DNA of 64,000 nucleotides from positions 248,001 through 312,000 of the forward strand of contig NZ_JBBEYB010000002.1 of the NCBI RefSeq assembly GCF_037482285.1. The letters run 5' to 3'. This stretch comes from Aquabacterium sp029268225. GTDB taxonomy: Bacteria; Pseudomonadota; Gammaproteobacteria; Burkholderiales; Burkholderiaceae_C. Of this stretch, positions 44,442 through 52,353 are shown piece after piece (the stretch's first letter is position 1; each line of letters begins with the position of its first letter). The notes under the pieces were generated by a model. That model was not told the origin of the DNA. It saw only the letters and a program-made list of their open reading frames with translations, and ran no database searches. A program made the position numbers and the translations under genes.

Positions 44442-45665
44442 ATGTCGCTTCATCTCCCGACCCTGGCCTTGGTGGTGTGCGTGGTGCTCCTGACCACCAC
44501 CGTCATCATGACGCTGGTGGGCCTGACCCAACGCACTTACCGTGGTTTCTGGTGGTGGACAGCCGCTCAGGGGCTGACTCTGCTGAGTGCCATCTGCCTG
44601 CTGTTGCGCGACACCCACCCCTGGCTGCCGGCCCTGTCGGTGTTGCTGTGGTTGCAATGGCCCATGACCATGCTGGTGGGCATGCGGCAGTTCTACGCCC
44701 GCACTGACTTCCGCACACCGCAGTGGATGGATGGCGCCCTGCTGGTACTGGGCTTCTGGGCCCTTCTGACCCTTGAGCAACACATGCCCGACGATCTGGG
44801 CGCGCGCGTCGCCAGTTTCAGTTTCGTCAGCATCGGCTTTTTCCTGTATGCCGCCTGGCAGATCCACGCCATCCGAGACTGGCGTCAAAGCGTCTATCTG
44901 AAGGCTCTGCTGCTCTACCTCGTCTCGGCCGCTCTGATACAGGTGCCTCGGCTTCTTTCCGGCCTCAGCAGTTGGGGAGCCCCTGTCATCGCGCCCGATC
45001 ACATTCAACAACCTGCGGTGCTCGTGGCCTTGGTGGCTGGCGTGATCTTTTCGGTCTACATCTGTCTGCTGCTCACGTACGAACGCACTGAACACGACCT
45101 GCGTGAATCGCATCGGCAGTTGCGCGTCATGGCCGACTTCGACATGCTCACGCAATTGCCTAACCGGCGTCATTTCACCGAAATGGGCGCACAGGCCCTG
45201 CGCCTGAGCGCGCCAGGCTCTGCCGCCTTGATGCTGTTTGACATCGACCACTTCAAGCAGATCAATGAACAACATGGTCACGCTGCGGGAGATGAAGCGC
45301 TCAAACTCGTGGCAGGCAGTGCCAGACGCCTGCTACGCACCCGTGACCTGATGGGCCGTCTTGGTGGCGACGAGTTCGTCGCGCTGCTGACCGACACCAC
45401 AGTGAAGGACGCCCTGCACGTGGCACAACGCATGGTGGCGCATGTAGAGCGCAACCGTCGCTCTTTGCAACAACAGCCTTTGAGCATCAGTTTTGGTGTC
45501 GTGCAAGTGCAGCCTGACGAGAACCTGACCGATGCCATCCGGCGTGCCTCTCAAGCCTTGGACGAAGCACGCAGCCAGGGCGACTCGCGCTTCGTGTCGG
45601 CCGAGGACGATGACGGCCTGCCGGTGTTCTCTCCCAGCCAGACGTTGGGCCACAGCGGCTTCTGA
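44442..45665 (+). CDS. Membrane-anchored diguanylate cyclase (GGDEF)
   Basis: Makes cyclic di-GMP from GTP. The 407-residue product has six or seven hydrophobic segments (residues about 1-205) as a membrane sensor, a short linker and a GGDEF domain. The active site is intact (GRLGGDEFVALL, about residue 307), and an inhibitory RxxD site (RTRD) lies five residues before it, so product feedback is expected. There is no EAL domain. The first ATG at 44442 is used. The signal sensed is unknown. Confidence 0.92.
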   Translation: MSLHLPTLALVVCVVLLTTTVIMTLVGLTQRTYRGFWWWTAAQGLTLLSAICLLLRDTHPWLPALSVLLWLQWPMTMLVGMRQFYARTDFRTPQWMDGALLVLGFWALLTLEQHMPDDLGARVASFSFVSIGFFLYAAWQIHAIRDWRQSVYLKALLLYLVSAALIQVPRLLSGLSSWGAPVIAPDHIQQPAVLVALVAGVIFSVYICLLLTYERTEHDLRESHRQLRVMADFDMLTQLPNRRHFTEMGAQALRLSAPGSAALMLFDIDHFKQINEQHGHAAGDEALKLVAGSARRLLRTRDLMGRLGGDEFVALLTDTTVKDALHVAQRMVAHVERNRRSLQQQPLSISFGVVQVQPDENLTDAIRRASQALDEARSQGDSRFVSAEDDDGLPVFSPSQTLGHSGF

Positions 45666-45706
45666 ACTGCAGCCGGGCAGGTGGCCGAAGCGGCGACAAT
45701 CGGGCC

Positions 45707-47002
45707 ATGTCTTCTTACGATGTGGTGGTGATCGGTGCGGGCGCAGCCGGTCTGATGTGTGCGAGCGTGGCGGGTCAGCGCGGCCTGAAGGTCCTGCTGC
45801 TGGACCACGCTCCCAAAGTCGCCGAAAAGATCCGCATCTCGGGGGGCGGGCGCTGCAACTTCACCAACCGTGAGGTCACACCCGCCAACTTCCTCAGCGA
45901 GAACCCCCACTTCTGCCGCTCGGCCCTGGCGGGCTTCACCCCGCAGGACTTTCTGGCCATGGTCGAACGCCACGGCATCGCCTGGCACGAGAAGCACCGC
46001 GGCCAGCTCTTTTGCGACCACAGCGCCAACGACATCATCCAGATGCTGCTGCGCGAATGCGAGGCCGGTCAGGTCACCCGCTGGCAGCCCTGCGTCGTGA
46101 AGGCCGTCCGGCCCTTGGGTGCCGCCGACACCGATGCCGTGCGCTTCGAGATTGACTCGGACCGCGGCCTCATCCGGGCGCACCAGGTCGTGATCGCGAC
46201 CGGCGGGCTGGCCATCCCCAAGATCGGCGCGACCGACTTCGGCCAGAATCTTGCGGCGCAGCTCGGTCATCAGATCTTGCCCCTGCGCCCTGCCCTCGTG
46301 CCGCTCACCTTCGCAGCCGACACCTGGGCGCCGTTTGTGCCCATGGCCGGCATCTCGCTGGAGGTCGAAGTCAGCACCCCAGCGACCGGCGGCGCCAAGG
46401 GCAAACGCGGCAAGGGCGGCGCCCCACTGTTCCTAGAAGACCTGCTTTTCACCCACCGTGGCCTGAGCGGCCCAGCCATCCTGCAAATTTCCAGCTACTG
46501 GCAACCCGGCCAGGCGCTCACGCTGAACCTCACCCCGCAACGCGACCTGGCTGCCAGCCTCAAGCAAGCGAAGACCGGCTCCCGCAAACAACTGTCGACA
46601 GAATGGGCTCGCGCCCTGGGTGAAGCCGTACCGCAGCGCCTGGCGCAGACGTGGCTGGCTGAGCAGGCCGTGCGCATCTCGCCCTCGCTGCGCCCCGATG
46701 CAGCCCTGGCCGAACTCAAGGACAAAGACCTGGACGCCCTGGGCCAGTCGGCCAACGCCTGGTCCATCGTGCCCAGCGGCACCGAGGGCTATGCCAAGGC
46801 CGAGGTGACTGCCGGCGGCGTGGACACCCGCGAGCTGAGCTCGCAAACCATGGAAAGCAAGAAGGTACCCGGCCTGTACTTCATTGGCGAAGTGGTGGAC
46901 GTGACCGGCTGGCTGGGCGGCTACAACTTCCAGTGGGCCTGGGCCAGCGGGGTGGCCTGCGGGCGCGCCCTCTCCCCCGGCCCTGGGGCAACAGCGGGCT
47001 AA
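45707..47002 (+). CDS. HI0933/BaiN-family FAD-dependent oxidoreductase
   Basis: A 431-residue flavoprotein. The FAD-binding Rossmann motif is VVVIGAGAAGLMCASVAGQRG at the N-terminus. The family motif KIRISGGGRCNFTN follows (about residue 45), and the C-terminal flavin motif reads GEVVDVTGWLGGYNFQWAW. It resembles E. coli YhiN; no substrate is firmly known. It reads the same way as ubiE, 20 bases upstream. Confidence 0.92.
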   Translation: MSSYDVVVIGAGAAGLMCASVAGQRGLKVLLLDHAPKVAEKIRISGGGRCNFTNREVTPANFLSENPHFCRSALAGFTPQDFLAMVERHGIAWHEKHRGQLFCDHSANDIIQMLLRECEAGQVTRWQPCVVKAVRPLGAADTDAVRFEIDSDRGLIRAHQVVIATGGLAIPKIGATDFGQNLAAQLGHQILPLRPALVPLTFAADTWAPFVPMAGISLEVEVSTPATGGAKGKRGKGGAPLFLEDLLFTHRGLSGPAILQISSYWQPGQALTLNLTPQRDLAASLKQAKTGSRKQLSTEWARALGEAVPQRLAQTWLAEQAVRISPSLRPDAALAELKDKDLDALGQSANAWSIVPSGTEGYAKAEVTAGGVDTRELSSQTMESKKVPGLYFIGEVVDVTGWLGGYNFQWAWASGVACGRALSPGPGATAG

Positions 47003-47022
47003 CCCGGTAGTAAGATGCCGAC

Positions 47023-47754
47023 ATGAGCAGCACGCACTTCGGTTTTCAGCAGGTTGACGAGTCCCAGAAGGCACAACGCGTTCGCGGTGTGTTCGACTCC
47101 GTCGCCAACAAGTACGACATCATGAACGACCTGATGTCGATGGGTCTGCACCGCCTGTGGAAGACCTACACCATCGCCGCCAGCGGCGTGCGTGAAGGCC
47201 ACAAGGTGCTCGACATCGCCGGCGGCACGGGCGACCTGTCCGAGGCCTTCGCCAAGCGCGTTGGCCCCAGTGGCATGGTGGTTCACACCGACATCAACGA
47301 GGCCATGCTGAGCACCGGTCGCGACCGCCTGCTCAACAGCGGCGTGGCTCTGCCGACCACGCTGTGCGACGCTGAAAAGCTGCCCTTCCCGACCGACACC
47401 TTCGACATCGTCACGGTGGCCTTCGGCCTGCGCAACATGACACACAAGGACATCGCCCTCAAGGAAATGTGCCGCGTGCTCAAGCCGGGCGGCCGCTTGC
47501 TGGTGCTGGAGTTCTCCAAAGTGGCCAAGCCGCTGGAGAAAGTCTATGACTGGTACTCCTTCAAAGTGCTGCCCAAGCTTGGTCAACTCGTCGCAGGAGA
47601 CGCCGCCAGCTACCAATACCTCGCGGAATCCATTCGCATGCACCCTGACCAGGCCACACTCAAGGCCATGATGAAGGAGGCCGGTTTCGGCCATGTCGAT
47701 GTGCACAACATGACTGGCGGTGTGGTCGCCATGCACATGGGCATCAAGTGCTGA
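47023..47754 (+). CDS. ubiE: Ubiquinone/menaquinone biosynthesis C-methyltransferase UbiE
   Basis: A SAM-dependent methyltransferase that methylates the benzoquinone ring in ubiquinone synthesis. The 243-residue product has the SAM motif VLDIAGGTGDLSEAFAK, then FPTDTFDIVTVAFGLRNMTH and VLKPGGRLLVLEFSK, the standard UbiE signature. It ends at a bidirectional terminator (47793-47824). Confidence 0.98.
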   Translation: MSSTHFGFQQVDESQKAQRVRGVFDSVANKYDIMNDLMSMGLHRLWKTYTIAASGVREGHKVLDIAGGTGDLSEAFAKRVGPSGMVVHTDINEAMLSTGRDRLLNSGVALPTTLCDAEKLPFPTDTFDIVTVAFGLRNMTHKDIALKEMCRVLKPGGRLLVLEFSKVAKPLEKVYDWYSFKVLPKLGQLVAGDAASYQYLAESIRMHPDQATLKAMMKEAGFGHVDVHNMTGGVVAMHMGIKC

Positions 47755-47792
47755 GCACCCGCTGACCACACGCCTGTCATTCGCTCAGGCAG

Positions 47793-47824
47793 AAAAAAGG
47801 CCGGTTGAAACACCGGCCTTTTTT
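47793..47824. terminator. Bidirectional terminator between ubiE and the chalcone-isomerase-like gene
   Basis: AAGGCCGGT (47797-47805) pairs with ACCGGCCTT (47812-47820), with six A on the left and six T on the right. It serves both convergent genes. Confidence 0.9.
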
Positions 47825-47844
47825 GCATCAAGGACGCCGAGGCA

Positions 47845-48438
47845 TCAAGAAACGCCCAGCAAATCTCGCTTGAGTGCGTTGTCCGAGGGACGCTCACCCA
47901 ACCAGATCTTCAACAAGGCGCGGTAGAAGTCTTCCCCGGCAATGTCTTGCCCCAGTGCCTTGCCACCCAAGGTGATGTGGGTGCCCTGTCCGGGGACGTA
48001 ATCCAGCTGAATCACCGAGCCCTTCTGGGCCTCCCCCACCTTCAGCATGGTGGACTGCAACGCATCCAGACGCTTGCGCAGCACAGCCTGCTCCGCCGAC
48101 GAAACGTTGTCCTCGATGCCAGCCACCAAGCTGTCGGCCAACTGCTCGGCCGACACATTGCGAAGCAACACAATGCGCACACTCTTGGGCCCAGGCTGGT
48201 TCAGCACCGATGCCGCCGAGGCATCGCGGCGAGGCACATACAGCCCCACAGCGTAGACCTTGATGATCATCTTGACACGCATGCCAACGCCGTTGAGCAC
48301 CAGAGGCTGATCGGCCAGCGTCAGTTGATCCTCAAAACGGACGCCACCCACCTCACGGGCAGCGTGCGCCATGGGCAACGCTGCCAACAACATGGCAGAC
48401 AGGGCCGCGCTGGCAATTTTCTTGGTCAGGAAGCTCAT
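47845..48438 (-). CDS. Chalcone-isomerase-like exported protein
   Basis: A 197-residue product with a signal peptide (SAALSAMLLAALPMAHA) and the chalcone isomerase fold markers VGGVRFEDQLTLADQPLVLNG and IKVYAVGLYVPRR. Bacterial members of this family do not make flavonoids; their role is unknown. It begins 2 bases after the fadD stop codon, so the two are probably co-transcribed. Confidence 0.87.
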   Translation of the reverse strand: MSFLTKKIASAALSAMLLAALPMAHAAREVGGVRFEDQLTLADQPLVLNGVGMRVKMIIKVYAVGLYVPRRDASAASVLNQPGPKSVRIVLLRNVSAEQLADSLVAGIEDNVSSAEQAVLRKRLDALQSTMLKVGEAQKGSVIQLDYVPGQGTHITLGGKALGQDIAGEDFYRALLKIWLGERPSDNALKRDLLGVS

Positions 48439-48440
48439 GA

Positions 48441-50126
48441 TCAGGCGGCTTTCTTCAGGTCAGCGTCACGCAATTCACGACGCAAAATCTTGCCCACGTT
48501 GGACTTGGGCAACTCGTCGCGGAATTCAATGTACTTGGGTCGCTTGTAGCCGGTCAACTGCTCCTTGCAGAACTCGGCCAGATCGGCGACCGTCAACTCC
48601 GGATCACGACGAACCACAAACAACTTCACTGCCTCACCGGAATGTGCATCCGGCACGCCAATCACCGCGGCCTCCAGCACACCAGGGTGTGAAACCGCCA
48701 CATCCTCCACCTCGTTCGGATAGACATTGAAGCCTGAAACCAGGACCATGTCCTTCTTGCGGTCGACGATCTTGACGTAGCCCTGCTCGTCCATCACCCC
48801 CACGTCGCCGGTCTTGAAGAAACCATCCGCCGTCATGACCTTGGCTGTCTCTTCCGGGCGATGCCAGTATCCGGCCATCACCTGAGGACCGCGGATGCAG
48901 ATCTCGCCGGCCAGCCCCAGGGCCATTTCCTGTCCATCATCATCTCGAATCGAAATTTCGGTCGAGGGCAGTGGCAGGCCGATGGTGCCGGTGTAAACCT
49001 CAATGTTGTTGGCGTTACAGGTGGCCACAGGCGACGTCTCCGAAAGGCCATAGCCTTCGATGATCGGCTTGCCCGTGATCGCCTTCCAGCGCTCTGCCAC
49101 GACACGCTGCACCGCCATGCCACCACCGATCGTCACTTGAAGGCTGGAGAAATCCAGCTTGGCAAAGTCGGGGTTGTTCATCAGACCGCTGTAGAGCGTA
49201 TTGACCGCGGGGAACAGGTGGAAGCGGAACTGCGACAGCTCCTTGATGAAGCCCGGGATGTCGCGCGGGTTCGGGATCAGCAGCATGCAGGCACCATTGC
49301 GGATGCCCATGAGCGCGCACACCGTCAGCGCGAAGATGTGATACAGCGGCAGTGCGCACACCACATTGAGTTGCGGGAAGGCCTGACGGTCCACGCCGTT
49401 CATCAACCAGGCCTCGCACTGCAACACATTGGAGAGGAGGTTTCGCTGCAGCAGCGTAGCGCCCTTGGAGACGCCGGTGGTACCACCCGTGTACTGCAAA
49501 AAGGCCACATCGTCAGGGGTGAGTGTGACCGGCTTGTAAGCCTGGCGCGCGCCCTCCGTCAGCACCTGACCGAACCGATGATGTCCTGGCAGGGACCACG
49601 CAGGCACCATCTTGCGCACACGGCGCACCACGAAGTTGGTCAAGGCGCCCTTCACGAGCCCCATCAAGTCGCCCATCGACGCCACGACCACATGCTTGAG
49701 ATGCCCCCGCGCCTGGATGGCCTGCAGGGTGGTCGCAAAGTTCTCGAGGATGAAAATGGCCTCGGCACCGCTGTCGTGCAACTGGTGCTCCAACTCACGC
49801 GGTGTGTACATCGGGTTGACGTTGACCACCACACATCCCGCGCGCAAGATCCCAGCAACCACCACGGGGTACTGCAGCACATTGGGCATCATCACCGCCA
49901 CGCGGCTACCTTTTTTCAGGCCTTTCGCCTGCAGCCAAGACGCGACACGAGCCGACAACTCGTCCAACTCTGCGTAAGTCAGCGCTGCGCCCATGCAACG
50001 GAAAGCCACACGGTCCTTGTACTTGCGCATGGCCTCGTCCAACAGGGCCACCAGCGAACCGTATTGGCTCGCGTCGATTTCCTGCGGCATGCCGGCAGGG
50101 TAGTGCTTCAACCAGATTTTTTCCAT
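48441..50126 (-). CDS. fadD: Long-chain-fatty-acid--CoA ligase
   Basis: Activates fatty acids to acyl-CoA with ATP at the inner membrane. The 561-residue product has the AMP-binding signature YTGGTTGVSKGATLLQRN, the motif IIEGYGLSETSPVATC and the C-terminal DRKKDMVLVSGFNVYPNEVED. GAGGT lies 6 bases before the ATG at 50126. A divergent MerR-type regulator lies 119 bases away and may control it. Confidence 0.95.
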   Translation of the reverse strand: MEKIWLKHYPAGMPQEIDASQYGSLVALLDEAMRKYKDRVAFRCMGAALTYAELDELSARVASWLQAKGLKKGSRVAVMMPNVLQYPVVVAGILRAGCVVVNVNPMYTPRELEHQLHDSGAEAIFILENFATTLQAIQARGHLKHVVVASMGDLMGLVKGALTNFVVRRVRKMVPAWSLPGHHRFGQVLTEGARQAYKPVTLTPDDVAFLQYTGGTTGVSKGATLLQRNLLSNVLQCEAWLMNGVDRQAFPQLNVVCALPLYHIFALTVCALMGIRNGACMLLIPNPRDIPGFIKELSQFRFHLFPAVNTLYSGLMNNPDFAKLDFSSLQVTIGGGMAVQRVVAERWKAITGKPIIEGYGLSETSPVATCNANNIEVYTGTIGLPLPSTEISIRDDDGQEMALGLAGEICIRGPQVMAGYWHRPEETAKVMTADGFFKTGDVGVMDEQGYVKIVDRKKDMVLVSGFNVYPNEVEDVAVSHPGVLEAAVIGVPDAHSGEAVKLFVVRRDPELTVADLAEFCKEQLTGYKRPKYIEFRDELPKSNVGKILRRELRDADLKKAA

Positions 50127-50180
50127 GAATACCTCAGACGACCGCGCATGCACGACCAGCCGCATTAACACAACAAACCG

Positions 50181-50194
50181 AATGTTACATTAAC
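50181..50194. promoter_or_regulatory. Candidate operator between fadD and the divergent MerR gene
   Basis: AATGTTACATT (50181-50191) is a palindrome around one T, and GTTA-N3-TAAC (50184-50194) overlaps it. It is AT-rich and central in the shared intergenic region. A MerR-family site is plausible but unproven. Confidence 0.35.
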
Positions 50195-50245
50195 TCTGCA
50201 ATATGCGATCGGTATCATGTCGTCCATTCAGCGTTCGCCCAGCCG

Positions 50246-51058
50246 ATGCAAAGCAAATCTGCCAATTCTTCACGCGCCCGCCCCGTCCGCTCGCCAGACA
50301 GCACCGATCCGGAGATCACGGTGGAGGAGTTGTCGGCCCGTACGGGCGTGAGCGTGCGCAACATCCGCGCTTACCAGACTGCCGGGCTCATGCCACCGCC
50401 GCGGCTGAAGGGCCGACTTGGGCTGTACGACCACGAGCATCAGGGCAAGCTGGAGCTGATCCGCGATCTGCGGCAGCAAGGCTTCCGCCTGGACACGATC
50501 AAGGACATGCTGGAGAACACTCCGGAAGGGGCATGGTCAGAGTATTCGCTGATCAGCGGCCTGTTCTCCACCACCTTCTTCACCGTAGAAGCGCCCAAGC
50601 GCAAGGCCTTGTCAGAAATGGCCTCGCATTGGGCCACCCCTGCCACACCTGAGCAGAAAGAGCGCCTGAGCCAGAACGGGCTTTACCGGCGCATTGGGCC
50701 GGACGAGGTCGAAATCCTCAGCCCTGCACTGGAGCGCATCGGCATTCAGTTGGCTGAATTGCATGTGCCGCTCGACACCGTTCTCGACCTGCAAGACGAG
50801 TTGATCAAGCACACCCGCATCATTGCCAAGGCATATGTGGAACAACTGTTCCTGAACCTGGCCAAAGATGTGGCAGCCAAGGCAGAGAGCGCCAAAGCGA
50901 AGGGAAAGCCGACCGACGGCAATGTGGTGGAGCCCTTGAAGGCGTTGTTTGAGCGACTGCGCCCTCTGGCCATCGGCTCGATCAGCGCCGCATTTCCGGT
51001 TGTGCTTCAGCAAGAATTTGATCGCAGCATCCAAAAGCAGCTGAAGCGCCTGAAGTGA
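50246..51058 (+). CDS. MerR-family transcriptional regulator
   Basis: A 270-residue product with a MerR helix-turn-helix (ITVEELSARTGVSVRNIRAYQTAGL, then RLGLYDHEHQGKLELIRDLRQQGF). A larger ligand-binding region follows (residues about 100-270) without obvious metal-binding cysteines, so it is not a metal sensor. It is divergent from fadD. LiuR/FadR-like control of fatty acid or branched-chain catabolism is plausible but inferred. Confidence 0.88.
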   Translation: MQSKSANSSRARPVRSPDSTDPEITVEELSARTGVSVRNIRAYQTAGLMPPPRLKGRLGLYDHEHQGKLELIRDLRQQGFRLDTIKDMLENTPEGAWSEYSLISGLFSTTFFTVEAPKRKALSEMASHWATPATPEQKERLSQNGLYRRIGPDEVEILSPALERIGIQLAELHVPLDTVLDLQDELIKHTRIIAKAYVEQLFLNLAKDVAAKAESAKAKGKPTDGNVVEPLKALFERLRPLAIGSISAAFPVVLQQEFDRSIQKQLKRLK

Positions 51059-51177
51059 GCCCGTCTTGATCTCGGGGCTCACGCAACGTCACGTCCGCAC
51101 ACCCCAGTCTTTTCACCTGAACCGCACCGACCGACGGCATGTGGCGCGTATCGCGTGCAGGGGCGCCAAAAAGCAGA

Positions 51178-51205
51178 AAACCCGGTATCTTTCGATACCG
51201 GGTTT
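51178..51205 (-). terminator. Rho-independent terminator after tRNA-Pro
   Basis: A perfect 12-bp stem (51178-51189 with 51194-51205) has a 4-base loop. On the minus strand it is followed by TTCTGCTTTTT. It ends the tRNA-Pro transcript. Confidence 0.85.
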
Positions 51206-51216
51206 CGGCTATTTCT

Positions 51217-51294
<78 letters not shown>

Positions 51295-51304
51295 CAAGAA
51301 TTAA

Positions 51305-51334
51305 ATTATATGATGGAAAAACCGTATTTTGCAA
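51305..51334 (-). promoter_or_regulatory. Promoter of tRNA-Pro
   Basis: On the minus strand TTGCAA (51329-51334) and a perfect TATAAT (51305-51310) are 18 bases apart. They are followed by TTAATTCTT, nearly the same as at the tRNA-Gly promoters. Confidence 0.8.
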
Positions 51335-51354
51335 GTCAGAGCGAATTTTTTGCA

Positions 51355-51903
51355 TCAGGACAACAAATCTCGGATCGACACGAGTGCTTCGCGCAAGGCC
51401 AGCACTGTTCTTGCATCGACGGATTGCAGTTCAGTCAGATCGGGGGCACCCCATGCAGCCCCGATGACCGTGGCGCCACTGGCTTGCAAAGGACGACTGA
51501 ACGATGAAGGACTCGTCGTGTGTGCTGCGGCCGCAGCCATCACCGCCTGAGCGGTCAACCCAGTGGCACCCATGACCTGTGCAGCATCGACAGGCACATC
51601 GTCATCATGCCCATATGCGGGGGCCACATGCCCCTGCGAAGCCCCGTCGGCCAACTGGTTGCGCGCACCACTGATGGTGAAACCCTGCTCGTACAGCAAT
51701 TCGCGGATACGACGGATCAACAAAACCTCATGGTGCTGGTAGTAGCGGCGGTTACCCCGTCGCTTCATGGGCTTGAGTTGGACAAACTCCTGCTCCCAAT
51801 AACGCAACACGTAGGGCTTGACCAGGCACAACTCACTCACCTCACCGATGGTGAAGTAGCGTTTGGCAGGAATGGGCGGCAAAGCGCTGTCGACGCGGTC
51901 CAT
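51355..51903 (-). CDS. MerR-family regulator downstream of ihfA
   Basis: A 182-residue product with a MerR-type DNA-binding domain (YFTIGEVSELCLVKPYVLRYWEQEF, RRGNRRYYQHHEVLLI). The rest is Ala-rich and poorly conserved. It resembles the MlrA-like MerR proteins usually encoded after ihfA in this order of bacteria. No metal-binding cysteines are evident. It is 70 bases downstream of ihfA. Confidence 0.9.
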   Translation of the reverse strand: MDRVDSALPPIPAKRYFTIGEVSELCLVKPYVLRYWEQEFVQLKPMKRRGNRRYYQHHEVLLIRRIRELLYEQGFTISGARNQLADGASQGHVAPAYGHDDDVPVDAAQVMGATGLTAQAVMAAAAAHTTSPSSFSRPLQASGATVIGAAWGAPDLTELQSVDARTVLALREALVSIRDLLS

Positions 51904-51973
51904 GTGTCCCTGAGGTCAATCCAACATGAAAAACTTTGCCCGCATCAACCGCAGCGGGCAAAGAGTTCAGACT

Positions 51974-52333
51974 TTACTCCAAGTCTTCGTCAGACGGAAC
52001 GTCACCCTGCACCATGCCTTTGAGTTTCTGACTGGCGTGGAACGTCACGACATTGCGGGCTTCAATGGGAATGACTTCCCCAGTGCGCGGATTGCGCCCC
52101 GGACGTGCGGCCTTGCGACGGATCTGGAAGTTGCCAAAGCCCGACAGTTTCACATCCTGCCCCTCGACCAGCGCACCTTGCACCGATTCGAAAAACGCCT
52201 CGACCATGTCCTTGGACTCACGCTTGTTGAGGCCCAGGCGGTCGAACAGCATTTCCGACAACTCCGCCTTCGTCAGAGTGGGCGTTTCGATGGTCGGTAA
52301 CAGCACGGTCAGGTCGCTGATCTTGTCATTCAT
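51974..52333 (-). CDS. ihfA: Integration host factor alpha subunit
   Basis: IHF-alpha pairs with IHF-beta to bend DNA in recombination, replication and sigma-54 transcription. The 119-residue product has TKAELSEMLFDRLGLNKRESKD, the beta-arm region VKLSGFGNFQIRRKAARPGRNP and GEVIPIEARNVVTFHASQKLK. GGAGGG lies about 8 bases before the ATG at 52333. It is 20 bases downstream of pheT and, as in E. coli, probably co-transcribed with it. Confidence 0.97.
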   Translation of the reverse strand: MNDKISDLTVLLPTIETPTLTKAELSEMLFDRLGLNKRESKDMVEAFFESVQGALVEGQDVKLSGFGNFQIRRKAARPGRNPRTGEVIPIEARNVVTFHASQKLKGMVQGDVPSDEDLE

Positions 52334-52353
52334 GTCGACGGCCCTCCCCGGCC

